Assembly (NCBI RefSeq): GCF_020164785.1
Contig: NZ_JAIUGX010000006.1
Location: 62,001 to 126,000, forward strand
From: Mesorhizobium sp. ES1-1
GTDB lineage: Bacteria > Pseudomonadota > Alphaproteobacteria > Rhizobiales > Rhizobiaceae
DNA length: 64,000 nucleotides
Direction of reading: 5' to 3'
This document shows positions 7,143 to 16,200 of this stretch, one piece after another (the stretch's first letter is position 1; every line of letters begins with the position of its first letter). A program made the position numbers and the translations under genes. The notes under the pieces are model-generated. The model saw only the letters and a list, made by a program, of their open reading frames with translations, did no database searches and was not told the origin of the DNA.

Positions 7143-10024
7143 CCGCCTCGCGCCTCGCCAAAGGCGGCAGCGCCATCGACCGGTCGCGGCCGATCCGCTT
7201 CAGCTTCGACGGCTCCACCGTGCATGGCTTTGCCGGCGACACCATCGCCTCGGCTCTGCTGGCCGGCGATGTGGCGGTGGTCGGCCGCAGCTTCAAATAT
7301 CACCGGCCGCGCGGCATCTGGGGCGCCGGCGTCGAGGAGCCGAATGCAATGGTCGATGTCGGCGGCAGCCTGGCTTCGGCGCCGAACATTCGTGCCACGA
7401 CCGAGCCGGCGCGCGACGGGCTGGTGACCAGAAGCGTGAACGCCACGCCCACCGCCCAGACCGACCGCAACGCGTTCCTCGACCGATTTGCCCGCTTCAT
7501 CCCGGCGGCATTTTACTACAAGACGTTCATGTGGCCTGACTGGCACATGTTCGAACCGCGCATCCGCGCCATGGCGGGCCTGGGCAAGGTCGACAGGGAC
7601 TGGACCTCGCCTGGCATAGCGGACCAGATCAATCATCACTGCGATTTGCTGGTGGTGGGCGCGGGACCGGCCGGACTGGCGGCGGCCAAGCTGGCGGCCG
7701 GAGCGGGCCTGTCCGTCACCCTTGTCGACGACCAGCGGAAGCCGGGCGGATCGCTCGCCCACCGCGCCGGCGATGTCGACGGCAAACCGGCGGCAACATG
7801 GGTGGCGGAGTCGGTTGCGCAGCTTGCGGGCGCCGGTCACGTGATCCTGCCTTCGACCCCCGCCTTCGGCATCTACGACCACAATCTGGTGGGGCTGAAC
7901 CAGCGCCATTTCGACGGCCGACCGGACACGCTGTGGCGGGTCAGGCCGCGCCAGATCGTGCTGGCGACCGGGGCCATCGAACGGCCGCTGCCTTTCGCCA
8001 ACAACGACCTGCCCGGCATAATGTCCGCGGATGCCGCGCTCGTCTATCTCCGGCGCTATGCCGTGCTGGTCGGCCGCCGCGTCGTCGTCGCCACCAACAA
8101 TGACAGCGCCTATGAAGTTGCGGCGGCACTGGCCGAAGCCGGAGCCGATGTCACGCTTGTCGACATCAGGCGTGACGGCATGCCGGATACGCCGGCCAAG
8201 GTGCGACTGGTCAAAGGACAGGCGCTTGCCTCCGCCAGCGGCAGATTGCGTGTCGAGGGCGTGACGCTCGACGACGGCACCAGGCTCGACGCCGATTGCG
8301 TGCTGGTGTCGGGCGGCTGGACGCCGACCATCCATCTCTTCGGCCAGGCCAGGGGAAAGCTCGCCTGGAGCGAGCAGCGCGCCGCCTTCCTGCCGGGCGA
8401 TGCCGTCGACGGCATCGCGGTTGCCGGCGCCGCCTCTGGAGCGGTCTCGTTGTCGGAGGTGTTCGCCAGCTCAGTGAACGCCGTCGCATCGCTAGGGGAG
8501 ACGGCGGAACCCGCGCCACGCAGCACCGGGCCGGAGTCGACCGGCGGTATAAGCGCCGCGTGGCCGATGCCGGGTTCGAAAGGGCGCATCTGGATCGACT
8601 ACCAGAACGACGTGACGGCCAAGGACGTCGAACTGGCGGCACGGGAGAACTTCGTCTCCGTCGAGCATCTGAAGCGCTACACCACGCTCGGCATGGCGAC
8701 CGACCAAGGCAAGACCTCCAACCTGCCCGGCCTGGCGTTGATGGCCGCCATCACCGGCCGTACAGTGCCGGAGGTCGGTACCACCACCTACAGGCCGCCA
8801 TTCACGCCGGTGCCGCTGCCGAGCTTCGCCGGTGTGCGTGTCGGCGAAATGCTGGCGCCGTTGCGGCGGCTGCCGCTGGAAAACGTTCACCGCGCCAGCG
8901 GTGGCGTGTTCCAGGAATATGGCGGCTGGCTGCGGCCGGCCCATTATGGCGGTGGCGCCGATGCGGACAGATCCATTCAGGACGAGGCCCTGCGCGCCCG
9001 TCAATCCGTTGCGCTGTTCGACGGCTCCACGCTCGGCAAGATCGAGGTGATCGGGCCCAAGGCGGCGGAGTTCCTCGATTTCATCTATTACAACACCATG
9101 TCCACGCTGAAACCCGGCCGCTGCCGCTACGGTTTCATGCTGTCGGAGAACGGCGTAGTCTTCGACGACGGCGTGCTGGTCAGGCTGGACGAGCATCGCT
9201 TTGTGGTGTCGTGCTCCTCCTCGCATGTCGCGGCCGTGCATGCCCGGCTGGAGGAATGGCGACAGGACCGTTTCGGGAGGGGCGCGGTCTACATCCACAA
9301 CGCGACCGCCGACATGGCGACGCTGACCGTCTCCGGTCCGAATGCCAGGAAGCTGGTTGAAACATTGGAACTGGGCCTGTCGCTCGACGATGCGGTCCTG
9401 CCGCACATGGCAATCGGCCATGGCAGCTATGGCGGGGACGAGGTTCGCATAGCCCGCGTCAGTTTTACCGGCGACAGGAGCTACGAGATCTCGATCCGGG
9501 CGGATCGCGCCGAGCCACTTTGGGCGCATCTGCGTCAGGCCGGCCAAGCCTTCGATGCCGTCCTCATCGGTCTGGAGGCGCTGATGATCCTGCGGGCCGA
9601 GAAGGGCTTCATCGTCATCGGCAAGGACACCGACGGCACCACGCTGCCGCATGATCTCGGGAGCGATGCGCCCAGAGCCAAACGCCAGGCCGACTATGTC
9701 GGCCGCCGTTCGCTGTTCACCGATGAGGCATCGCGCGGCAATCGCATGCAGCTGGTCGGTCTGACGGTGCCTCAGGGCGAAGCGCCGCTGCCGACAGGGG
9801 GACATGGCATCACGCGAATTGAGGGTAGATTGCGCAGCCAGGGCTTTGTCACCTCGAGCTACCAAAGCCCGACGCTTGGACGACCGGTCGCGCTTGGCCT
9901 GATCGAACGCGGTGGAGCTCGCCATGGCGAGGCGATCGAAATCCAGCATCTCGGCAAGATCAGGACCGCGACGATCGCCGCCCCTTGCGCTTTCGACCCG
10001 GCAGGAGACCGGCTGCATGCGTGA
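7139..10024 (+). CDS. soxA: Sarcosine oxidase alpha subunit
   Basis: The 961-residue large subunit. Domains in order: an N-terminal ferredoxin-like segment (residues about 15-95, GRSFKYHRPRG) without iron-sulfur cysteines, a FAD/NAD dinucleotide fold (DLLVVGAGPAGLAAAKLA near residue 170), a middle pyridine nucleotide-disulfide reductase part, and a C-terminal aminomethyltransferase (GcvT-like) domain from about residue 580 that passes the methyl group to tetrahydrofolate. The start chosen is the GTG overlapping the soxD stop; the frame extends to 7055 but that part is not family-like. It works with SoxB, SoxD and SoxG in the cytoplasm, producing glycine, methylene-tetrahydrofolate and hydrogen peroxide. 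Confidence 0.92.
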   Translation: MTASRLAKGGSAIDRSRPIRFSFDGSTVHGFAGDTIASALLAGDVAVVGRSFKYHRPRGIWGAGVEEPNAMVDVGGSLASAPNIRATTEPARDGLVTRSVNATPTAQTDRNAFLDRFARFIPAAFYYKTFMWPDWHMFEPRIRAMAGLGKVDRDWTSPGIADQINHHCDLLVVGAGPAGLAAAKLAAGAGLSVTLVDDQRKPGGSLAHRAGDVDGKPAATWVAESVAQLAGAGHVILPSTPAFGIYDHNLVGLNQRHFDGRPDTLWRVRPRQIVLATGAIERPLPFANNDLPGIMSADAALVYLRRYAVLVGRRVVVATNNDSAYEVAAALAEAGADVTLVDIRRDGMPDTPAKVRLVKGQALASASGRLRVEGVTLDDGTRLDADCVLVSGGWTPTIHLFGQARGKLAWSEQRAAFLPGDAVDGIAVAGAASGAVSLSEVFASSVNAVASLGETAEPAPRSTGPESTGGISAAWPMPGSKGRIWIDYQNDVTAKDVELAARENFVSVEHLKRYTTLGMATDQGKTSNLPGLALMAAITGRTVPEVGTTTYRPPFTPVPLPSFAGVRVGEMLAPLRRLPLENVHRASGGVFQEYGGWLRPAHYGGGADADRSIQDEALRARQSVALFDGSTLGKIEVIGPKAAEFLDFIYYNTMSTLKPGRCRYGFMLSENGVVFDDGVLVRLDEHRFVVSCSSSHVAAVHARLEEWRQDRFGRGAVYIHNATADMATLTVSGPNARKLVETLELGLSLDDAVLPHMAIGHGSYGGDEVRIARVSFTGDRSYEISIRADRAEPLWAHLRQAGQAFDAVLIGLEALMILRAEKGFIVIGKDTDGTTLPHDLGSDAPRAKRQADYVGRRSLFTDEASRGNRMQLVGLTVPQGEAPLPTGGHGITRIEGRLRSQGFVTSSYQSPTLGRPVALGLIERGGARHGEAIEIQHLGKIRTATIAAPCAFDPAGDRLHA

Positions 10025-10550
10025 TCTGGCGGAGAAATGGTCCGTAACGCCTGACTGGGATTTGGCGGCGATCACCGCACCCGGCCTTATGGTGCGGGCC
10101 CTGGCTGGCCTAGACCAGGTCCTGGTCAGCGGCGATCTCGATGCCTGGGCGAACGTCTCAGGCCTGGAGGGGACAGGCGTGGGCGCCTTCGGCGCCGCGC
10201 GCGGCGATCGCTACACGGTGCGGCTGGCGCGTGACAGGCTGCTCGCTGTGTCGGGAACGCCGCTCACCATTGCGGCCGGGTGGCACCCGGAGGGCTTCGC
10301 GGTAACGCCGATCAGCGCCGGATTGCGGGCGTTCGAGATCGAAGGTACGGCCGTCGACGCTTTCATCGCGCGCGGGGCAACGCTCGATCCGAACCAGGCG
10401 AGCCCCAGCGCAGCACTCTCCTTCGCCGGCATCAATGCAATCGCCTACCGGCACGAGGACAAACTGCGCATCCATGTCGACCGGGGTCTTGCTGCGTATC
10501 TCTGGACATGGATGGAGCAGGCCGCCGGCCACATCGCAGCCGGAAACTAG
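10017..10550 (+). CDS. soxG: Sarcosine oxidase gamma subunit
   Basis: A 177-residue subunit, the last gene of soxBDAG. The ATG at 10017 lies inside the end of soxA (8-bp overlap), so translation is likely coupled. The sequence is the weakly conserved gamma type (VSGDLDAWANVSGL, then a C-terminal DRGLAAYLWTWMEQAAGH), related in fold to the folate-binding GcvT/YgfZ family and needed for assembly of the tetramer. Its stop is 10 bp from the convergent membrane-protein gene, and no terminator hairpin is seen there. Confidence 0.9.
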   Translation: MRDLAEKWSVTPDWDLAAITAPGLMVRALAGLDQVLVSGDLDAWANVSGLEGTGVGAFGAARGDRYTVRLARDRLLAVSGTPLTIAAGWHPEGFAVTPISAGLRAFEIEGTAVDAFIARGATLDPNQASPSAALSFAGINAIAYRHEDKLRIHVDRGLAAYLWTWMEQAAGHIAAGN

Positions 10551-10559
10551 CCGCTATCC

Positions 10560-11045
10560 TCAGAGCGTGAACGACCAGAACAGGCAGGCCACGGTCGCAG
10601 CGGCGAAGATCACGAAAAACAGGCTGCGCAGCAACACATTGCGGCGCAGTTCGTTCATGACGAAGTGGCACCCGATCACCGCGGCGGCAAACAGGAACCG
10701 CCAGTTCAGCAGCGCCCACAGGGCAGCGCCCTGGCCGAACGCCCATCTGGCGACAAGTCCGCCAAGGATCGCCGCGAGCAGAACGATCACCGTCCAGAAC
10801 AGGGCATCGGCGGCGTGGGTCAGGACAATGCCGGCCGCCCTGATCGGCAGGACCATCATCAAGAGCGCGCTGAAGAAATAGACCGCTGCAAGCGGAATGA
10901 ACGTCCCGGCATCGGCAATGGCGTCCAGCCGCTTCACGCCGATCGCTCCGTAGGGATAACCGTGCCTGGCCACCGCCAGGCTCAGCGCCATGAGCAACGC
11001 GGCCAGCACCGCGACCAATGCGAAGGATGTGAGGGCTTTGCTCAT
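10560..11045 (-). CDS. Hypothetical integral membrane protein, 4-5 TM helices
   Basis: A 161-residue very hydrophobic protein. Predicted helices by eye: residues 5-27, 49-67, 80-99, 115-130 and 140-160. No catalytic motif is visible. The ATG at 11045 has AGGAGC upstream. It stands alone, convergent with soxG, and I do not recognise its family. Confidence 0.65.
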   Translation of the reverse strand: MSKALTSFALVAVLAALLMALSLAVARHGYPYGAIGVKRLDAIADAGTFIPLAAVYFFSALLMMVLPIRAAGIVLTHAADALFWTVIVLLAAILGGLVARWAFGQGAALWALLNWRFLFAAAVIGCHFVMNELRRNVLLRSLFFVIFAAATVACLFWSFTL

Positions 11046-11164
11046 GATGCTCCTGTGCCGAACGAATCAGACAGGAACGTTGTAGTCGCCGGTCGTAAAT
11101 CGGGGGTAAGCGCGAGGGGCTCGCCTTGCGGATTTCGATCCGCGCGGCTCGACTTGGCGGCTGG

Positions 11165-11725
11165 CTATTCCGCGGCGATCCTGGATGCCGGACGGTTGGC
11201 CAGCACGAGGCCGACCTCCTCCACGGCCTGGGCCGCACGCTTGAGGATGGCTTGCGAATGCAGCACGCCGTTGGTGAAATCCTTGTCGGTGGCATAGACG
11301 GCCGTAGGCAGGGTGAAAGCCTCGAAGAAGCCGAAGAGCGGCCGAAGCTGATGCTCGACGATCAGCGAATGGCGCTCCCCGCCGCCGGTCGCGGTCAGCA
11401 CGATCGGCTTTCCGCGCAGCGCGGCCGGGTCGATCAGGTCGAAGACGTGCTTGAACAGACCGGTATAGCTGCCCTTGTAGGTCGGCGAGCCCACGACGAG
11501 CACATCGGCGTCGAGGATCTTCTCCAGGATCGCCATGGCTTGGCCGTCAAGGTCGCGGGCCGATCTCGCCGCGCCGAGCGAGGGGCCGAGATCCTCGATA
11601 TCATAGGTGACCGCCGACAGACCGTGGCGCGAGGCGATATCCCTAGCGACAAGATCGACGAAGGCGCGCGTCTTGGAGGGTCGCGTGATGTTGCCGGAGA
11701 AGCCGACGACTGATGGATTTGGCAT
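11165..11725 (-). CDS. NAD(P)H-dependent FMN reductase (MsuE/SsuE-like)
   Basis: A 186-residue flavodoxin-fold reductase. The N-terminal FSGNITRPSKTR is the FMN phosphate loop, VVGSPTYKGSYTGLFKHVFD near residues 76-95 is the signature of SsuE/MsuE-type FMN reductases, and ATGGGERH follows. These enzymes supply reduced FMN to two-component monooxygenases such as alkanesulfonate or methanesulfonate monooxygenase. No monooxygenase or sulfonate transporter gene is next to it here, so the partner is unknown. Confidence 0.85.
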   Translation of the reverse strand: MPNPSVVGFSGNITRPSKTRAFVDLVARDIASRHGLSAVTYDIEDLGPSLGAARSARDLDGQAMAILEKILDADVLVVGSPTYKGSYTGLFKHVFDLIDPAALRGKPIVLTATGGGERHSLIVEHQLRPLFGFFEAFTLPTAVYATDKDFTNGVLHSQAILKRAAQAVEEVGLVLANRPASRIAAE

Positions 11726-11978
11726 GGCGGCGGGCCCTTCTGCGAACGTGACAGGTCAATACGACACCCCTGCGGCCGTCCGCGAGGCAGGTGAACAACA
11801 GACCGCCAGCAGATTGCCCGTTCCACAGATCGTGTGGAGCCCGTTTATTCCAAATCCATTGCCGCGATTAGAAATTCTCCTTTGATCTGGCGACGACAAT
11901 TACGGCGATGTCACCTGACCGGCAGTTTCGCCGGCCGAGGCGCGGATTTAGGTGGAGCGATGCCCCGGTCGCACGAAG

Positions 11979-12785
11979 CTAATCGACTTCCTGCGTAATG
12001 ACCTCGAAGCGGGTGAGCTGCGACTGACCGAAGCTGGTCGAGATCGCCACGTCCGTCGCGTCGCGGCCCGTCGCCATCAAGATCCGGCCGATCCTCGGCT
12101 TGTTGTGGCGCGCGTCGAAAGTATACCAGTTGCCGCCCAGATATGCCTGGAACCAGGCGCTGAAATCCATTGGATCCGGAACGGGCGGAACACCGATATC
12201 GCCGAGATAGCCGGTGCAGTAGCGCGCCGGAATGTTCATGCATCGGCATAGCGTGATGGCAAGATGAGCGAAGTCGCGGCACACGCCTTGCCTGTCGATG
12301 AAGCCGCCATAGGCTGTGCGCATGGCGTCTGCGTTCTGATAGTTGAATGTTATATGGCCATGCACGAAGTCGCAGATTGCCTGGACGCGCGCCCAGCCCG
12401 GTTGTGTATTGGAGAAGTTGGCCCAGGCGAAATCGCTGAGCCGTTGCGTGTCGCAATAGCGGCTCCCAAGCAGGAACACGAGGACTTCATCGGGCAGATC
12501 CTTGATATCGTGCTGCACGGCGTCCCAAGCCACGACATCGGGCCGGCCGCTGTCGTGCACTACGAAATCCGATGACATCTGGATTGTGCCCGCCGGCGCG
12601 GTGACGCGGGTGCAGGCGTTGCCGAAGCTGTCGGTATATCCGCGCGCCTCGACGCGGGGATCGAACGCAACGGTCGCCTCGCTGAGTAGGTCGGCGCGGC
12701 GAGAAGGATGGACGTCCAGAACCAGCAGCATCTGCGTCGGCTGGGGACATTGATAGGCGATGTTGAAGCCGGCGCGGATTTTCAT
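11979..12785 (-). CDS. Transglutaminase-like protein with altered catalytic triad
   Basis: A 268-residue protein with an N-terminal bacterial transglutaminase-like beta domain and a C-terminal papain-like domain. The nucleophile Cys is present in RQGVCRDFAH and the Asp in YTFDARHN. The position that holds His in the usual THAW motif reads FSAW (Ser). It may therefore be a subfamily using another base, or a non-catalytic member. It lies 31 bp downstream of a second transglutaminase-like gene on the same strand, so the pair is probably one transcript. The substrate is unknown. Confidence 0.8.
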   Translation of the reverse strand: MKIRAGFNIAYQCPQPTQMLLVLDVHPSRRADLLSEATVAFDPRVEARGYTDSFGNACTRVTAPAGTIQMSSDFVVHDSGRPDVVAWDAVQHDIKDLPDEVLVFLLGSRYCDTQRLSDFAWANFSNTQPGWARVQAICDFVHGHITFNYQNADAMRTAYGGFIDRQGVCRDFAHLAITLCRCMNIPARYCTGYLGDIGVPPVPDPMDFSAWFQAYLGGNWYTFDARHNKPRIGRILMATGRDATDVAISTSFGQSQLTRFEVITQEVD

Positions 12786-12816
12786 GATGCCCCCTGTTGC
12801 TGGAGCTTCTAACGCC

Positions 12817-13737
12817 TTAGACCGGATCCGGTTGCCAGGCTTTTTCGGCCTCTTCTCCTGGATGCTTTTCAGACGTTACATTGACCCGCACCGTCATGCC
12901 GAGATCGTCCGAGGCCTTGCCGTAATAGCTCCCCGACAGGGGGACGGCCTGTGACGGATCGCGCGCGACTGCAACCCGGATCAAGTCCCGGTTGCCGACG
13001 ATGCCGTTGGTGGGGTCGAACTCGACCCATCCGGCGCCCGGCAGATAGACCTGGCACCATGCATGCGTCGATCCGCCGCCGAGGTTGGGTTTTCCATCGC
13101 GGCTCGCGACGTAGATGTAGCCTGTGACGAAACGGGCGGCGAGGCCGAGAGCGCGGACCGCTTCCATCATCAACAACGCGAAATCTCGGCATGAGCCCTG
13201 TTTCGATCGCAGTGTTACGATCGGCGCCTGGGTACCGTGTTCGGTCCGGCGCTTGTAGGTAAATCCTTCGTGGATGGCATAGCAGAGGGTCATCAACAGC
13301 TTGCCGGTCTCGACCACCGGACCACCGCTATGGAATTGGCGGGCCCATTTCTCGATTTCGCCGCCATCGTCGACGAATTGTCTGCGGATGGCGCTTTCCA
13401 GGTCCGGCAATTCGTCGGGAGGGTAGCGGAACGGGTACACCAGGGCTTTCTCGTCGGTGCGAAAGTCTGGCCCGGCCTGCGGCGTATGCTCGAGACTGAT
13501 ATTGGTTTCGAAGCGCAGTTCGTCCGCCATCTCCGCTATGCTCACATGCGCCAGGCAGTTGCCGAACACATCATGGGTCCAGCGGACGGATTTCGGCTGC
13601 GGGCTGACACGCAACGACACGTCGAGCAGCCTCTGGTCGTAGCTGTCGCGCGGCCGGAACATGAGCACGTGTTCGCCAAAGCGGACCGGCCGCCTGTAGC
13701 GGTAGACCGTAACATGGTTCACGGAGAATGTTGGCAT
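12817..13737 (-). CDS. Transglutaminase-like cysteine peptidase family protein
   Basis: A 306-residue protein of the same architecture as its downstream neighbour: an N-terminal transglutaminase-associated domain (from VTVYRYRRPVRFGEHVLMF) and a C-terminal transglutaminase/protease-like core. Here the triad is intact: Cys in KQGSCRDFALL, His in STHAWCQVYLPG and Asp in WVEFDPTNG. No signal peptide is seen, so it is probably cytoplasmic. Paired genes of this kind are common in alphaproteobacteria; their physiological substrates are not established. Confidence 0.85.
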   Translation of the reverse strand: MPTFSVNHVTVYRYRRPVRFGEHVLMFRPRDSYDQRLLDVSLRVSPQPKSVRWTHDVFGNCLAHVSIAEMADELRFETNISLEHTPQAGPDFRTDEKALVYPFRYPPDELPDLESAIRRQFVDDGGEIEKWARQFHSGGPVVETGKLLMTLCYAIHEGFTYKRRTEHGTQAPIVTLRSKQGSCRDFALLMMEAVRALGLAARFVTGYIYVASRDGKPNLGGGSTHAWCQVYLPGAGWVEFDPTNGIVGNRDLIRVAVARDPSQAVPLSGSYYGKASDDLGMTVRVNVTSEKHPGEEAEKAWQPDPV

Positions 13738-13964
13738 CGGAGATGGGCTCTACCTGTCGGCACACTTCGTATCGGAAAATAAGGTTACGACAATGGTTAA
13801 GTGGCCATCGAGCGCGGACAGCCGGCCAATTCATTGTCGGTGCACCGAGACGCCGTCAACGAAAGTCGCGCAGGCATGGGCTGATATCCTGCTCGAAAAC
13901 CGTTGTTTCGCCATTGAATATTCGGTCCGAAGGGTACGCGGACCGCCTCGGATCGTTACCGCCT

Positions 13965-14618
13965 TCAGAAATCACTTGGGCTTTGTTGCCCGTAGGTCTT
14001 GTAGCGGGTTTTGACGACGCCAAGTTCCTCCTCCGTCAACATGACCGGCCGCCCCACGGACCTTGCCAGCAGGTACTGCCTGGCCAGGGTCTCGAGCTTC
14101 TGCGTGCGGGCGAGCGCGATGGCAAGGCTGGGGCCGAAAGAGATCATGCCGTGATTGGCCAGGAGGCAACTGTTCCTGCCGGCAAGCGCCCTTACCGCAG
14201 CCTGCGCTAATTCCTCTGTGCCGAAAGGCGCATAGTCGGAACATGGAACATCATCGCCCCCGAACGATGCGATCATGTAGTGGAAGGGAGGGATCGATTC
14301 CCGCAGGCAGGACAGGGCAACGCAATGATCGGGATGGGCATGGACGATCGCCTCGGCCTCCGGAATTGCCCGATAGATCGCCGCATGCATGTTCCATTCG
14401 CTCGACGGGCGAACCGTTCCCTGCCATTCGCCATCAAGGCTCATTTCCACCATGGAAGCCCGCCCGAGGGCATCGGGAGCAATGCCGGTCGGAGTGATCA
14501 GCATGCCTGTATCCAGCCTCAGGCTGATGTTGCCCGAGGTCCCACTATTCAGGCCCTTCGCCGCGACATGGCGCACGGCATCGACGAGGGTTTGGCGCGG
14601 ATCGATCAGGTTGGTCAT
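13965..14618 (-). CDS. otnC: Class II aldolase (3-oxo-tetronate 4-phosphate decarboxylase-like)
   Basis: A 217-residue class II aldolase/adducin enzyme. The N-terminal GLNSGTSGNISLR binds the phosphate of the substrate, HAHPDHCVAL gives the paired zinc histidines, and LLANHGMISFG holds the third. The ATG at 14618 overlaps the stop of the upstream kinase gene as ATGA, which fixes the start. The kinase partner makes OtnC (decarboxylation of 3-oxo-tetronate 4-phosphate to dihydroxyacetone phosphate) the best guess. A fuculose-phosphate or ribulose-phosphate aldolase activity cannot be excluded. Confidence 0.82.
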   Translation of the reverse strand: MTNLIDPRQTLVDAVRHVAAKGLNSGTSGNISLRLDTGMLITPTGIAPDALGRASMVEMSLDGEWQGTVRPSSEWNMHAAIYRAIPEAEAIVHAHPDHCVALSCLRESIPPFHYMIASFGGDDVPCSDYAPFGTEELAQAAVRALAGRNSCLLANHGMISFGPSLAIALARTQKLETLARQYLLARSVGRPVMLTEEELGVVKTRYKTYGQQSPSDF

Positions 14619-15955
14619 TGAACCCTCGCTTGCGGCGGCCACTCGTCGACATAAGGCTCTATGCTGACCGGCCGCGTCATCTCGTCGAGCACGGCCGAAA
14701 AGACGTCCAGCGCGCCCAGTTTTCCGGATTTGAGCATCAGAGCCACCGGAAACGGCATCTCCGCCACCATGCGACCGGTGCCCAGGCCCTGATACGGCCC
14801 GAGCGCGAAGCGCGATATCGGAAGTTTCGCAACGATTGCGCCGGCGGTTTCTCCCCCGGCGATGATAAGGCGCCGAACCCCATAGGCGAAGATCAGCTCT
14901 TGGGCCATATCGGCCAGGAAGTCCTCGGCCGCCCGGGCTACAACCTCGCGCCCGTGCTGGGCCTGCAGATTTTCCACCATATCCTGCGGGGCCGTGGTGA
15001 CGATCGCAATCGGCGTGCCTGCGGCGATGGCTCGCTGGGCCGCCGAGAGCGCTTGCGCCGCTATGTCTTCGCCGGCAAGAACGGCCGAAAGATCGACCGT
15101 GAACACCTCGCCGCGCCTGCCGAACTCGGCCAATTGCTCCGCCGTTCGCGGCGCCACGCTTCCGGCAAGGATGGCGGCAGGACCATCTATGGCAGGCAGT
15201 GTAATGGCCTCGGGCTGGCCAAGCTTGCCGCGGCGGCGCCAGGCGCTGGGGAGATGAGCGGCGACCGAGGCGTTGCCGGTAAACAGCGGCATGTCGGCAG
15301 CGGCTTCGGCGATTGCCGCAAGGTCGCGCTCATAGATCGTATCGGTAATCGCGAAGCGGATTCCGTCGGCCGCGAGGCGCTGGTAGTGCGAGCGCACCGC
15401 CTGCGCGCCTTTGTCGACCACCGGATGCGGCACGAGACCAACACGGACGGTGCTTTGCGCGGCCAGCACACGCACCAGATTGGAATCCGTCATCGGCGTC
15501 AGCGGGTCGAACCGCTTGGGCGATTCCGCGAGGATCTGCGAGCCGCCGAACATATAGCCTTGGAATACGGTCCGCTCGGTCTCGCACAGAGCTGGACAGA
15601 ACAGCACCATTTCCGCCCCAAGCAATTGCGCCAGCACCTCGGCGCACGGCCCGATATTTCCGGCCGGCGTCGAATCGAACGTGGCGCAATATTTGAAGAA
15701 GATCTGCTCGCAACCGGCCGCCAGAAACGTTCGCGCGGCGCGAAGCGTGCGCTCGACGGCCTCGGCGGCGGGAATGACACGCGTCTTCAGGGCAATCACA
15801 TGGGCAAGCGAGGCAGGGTCGATCGGCGTCTCCGCATCCGTCGAGAACCCGGTCGCCACACCGCGCGCGACCATCATGGCCGCAAGCTCCGACCCACCGG
15901 TAAGGTCGTCGGCGATCGCGCCGAACAAGAGCGGCCGCGTTCGTTGCGCTGTCAT
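14615..15955 (-). CDS. otnK: 3-oxo-tetronate kinase-like (four-carbon acid sugar kinase)
   Basis: A 446-residue DUF1537-type kinase. The N-terminal acid-sugar-binding domain starts GAIADDLTGGSELA and includes KYCATFDSTPAGNIGP; the C-terminal nucleotide-binding domain has LIIAGGETAGAIV. This is the OtnK pattern: ATP-dependent phosphorylation of a 3-oxo-tetronate at C4. The start at 15955 follows GGAAGG and begins where family similarity begins; the frame extends to 16078 with no similarity. It is coupled to the class II aldolase by an ATGA overlap. The dehydrogenase and isomerase that normally accompany these genes are not in the window. Confidence 0.82.
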   Translation of the reverse strand: MTAQRTRPLLFGAIADDLTGGSELAAMMVARGVATGFSTDAETPIDPASLAHVIALKTRVIPAAEAVERTLRAARTFLAAGCEQIFFKYCATFDSTPAGNIGPCAEVLAQLLGAEMVLFCPALCETERTVFQGYMFGGSQILAESPKRFDPLTPMTDSNLVRVLAAQSTVRVGLVPHPVVDKGAQAVRSHYQRLAADGIRFAITDTIYERDLAAIAEAAADMPLFTGNASVAAHLPSAWRRRGKLGQPEAITLPAIDGPAAILAGSVAPRTAEQLAEFGRRGEVFTVDLSAVLAGEDIAAQALSAAQRAIAAGTPIAIVTTAPQDMVENLQAQHGREVVARAAEDFLADMAQELIFAYGVRRLIIAGGETAGAIVAKLPISRFALGPYQGLGTGRMVAEMPFPVALMLKSGKLGALDVFSAVLDEMTRPVSIEPYVDEWPPQARVQ

Positions 15956-16200
15956 GGGCCAGGTGCCTTCCAATTCGCCGGCTTGAGCGGGCGTCGCGAC
16001 ATTCAAATCCGTGGCGGGAATGGAGCGACACGAACCACAGGATCTGCCCTCAGCAGCATGATCTTCCTGTGCCCGCACCTTACGTCGCGTCTACATCCAA
16101 CCTCGTCTGCGCCTTCCATAATATGAGAAATATCGATTATCAATTGAGGTTGTCGGCTGCTTGCCGGACCGACGATCCGGCAATTGCCGGCGTTCCTTGG

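Noticed and set aside
7046-8335. 429-codon minus-strand frame over soxD/soxA
   Set aside because: It is antisense to well-conserved sarcosine oxidase genes, His/Arg/Ala-rich, with no motif or ribosome binding site.
8492-10075. 527-codon minus-strand frame over soxA
   Set aside because: Same reason: a GC-driven shadow of soxA.
11795-11824. GGAAC before the FMN reductase gene as an EcfG-type promoter
   Set aside because: No TT occurs at 18-19 bases spacing, unlike the ku and 51.8-kb sites.
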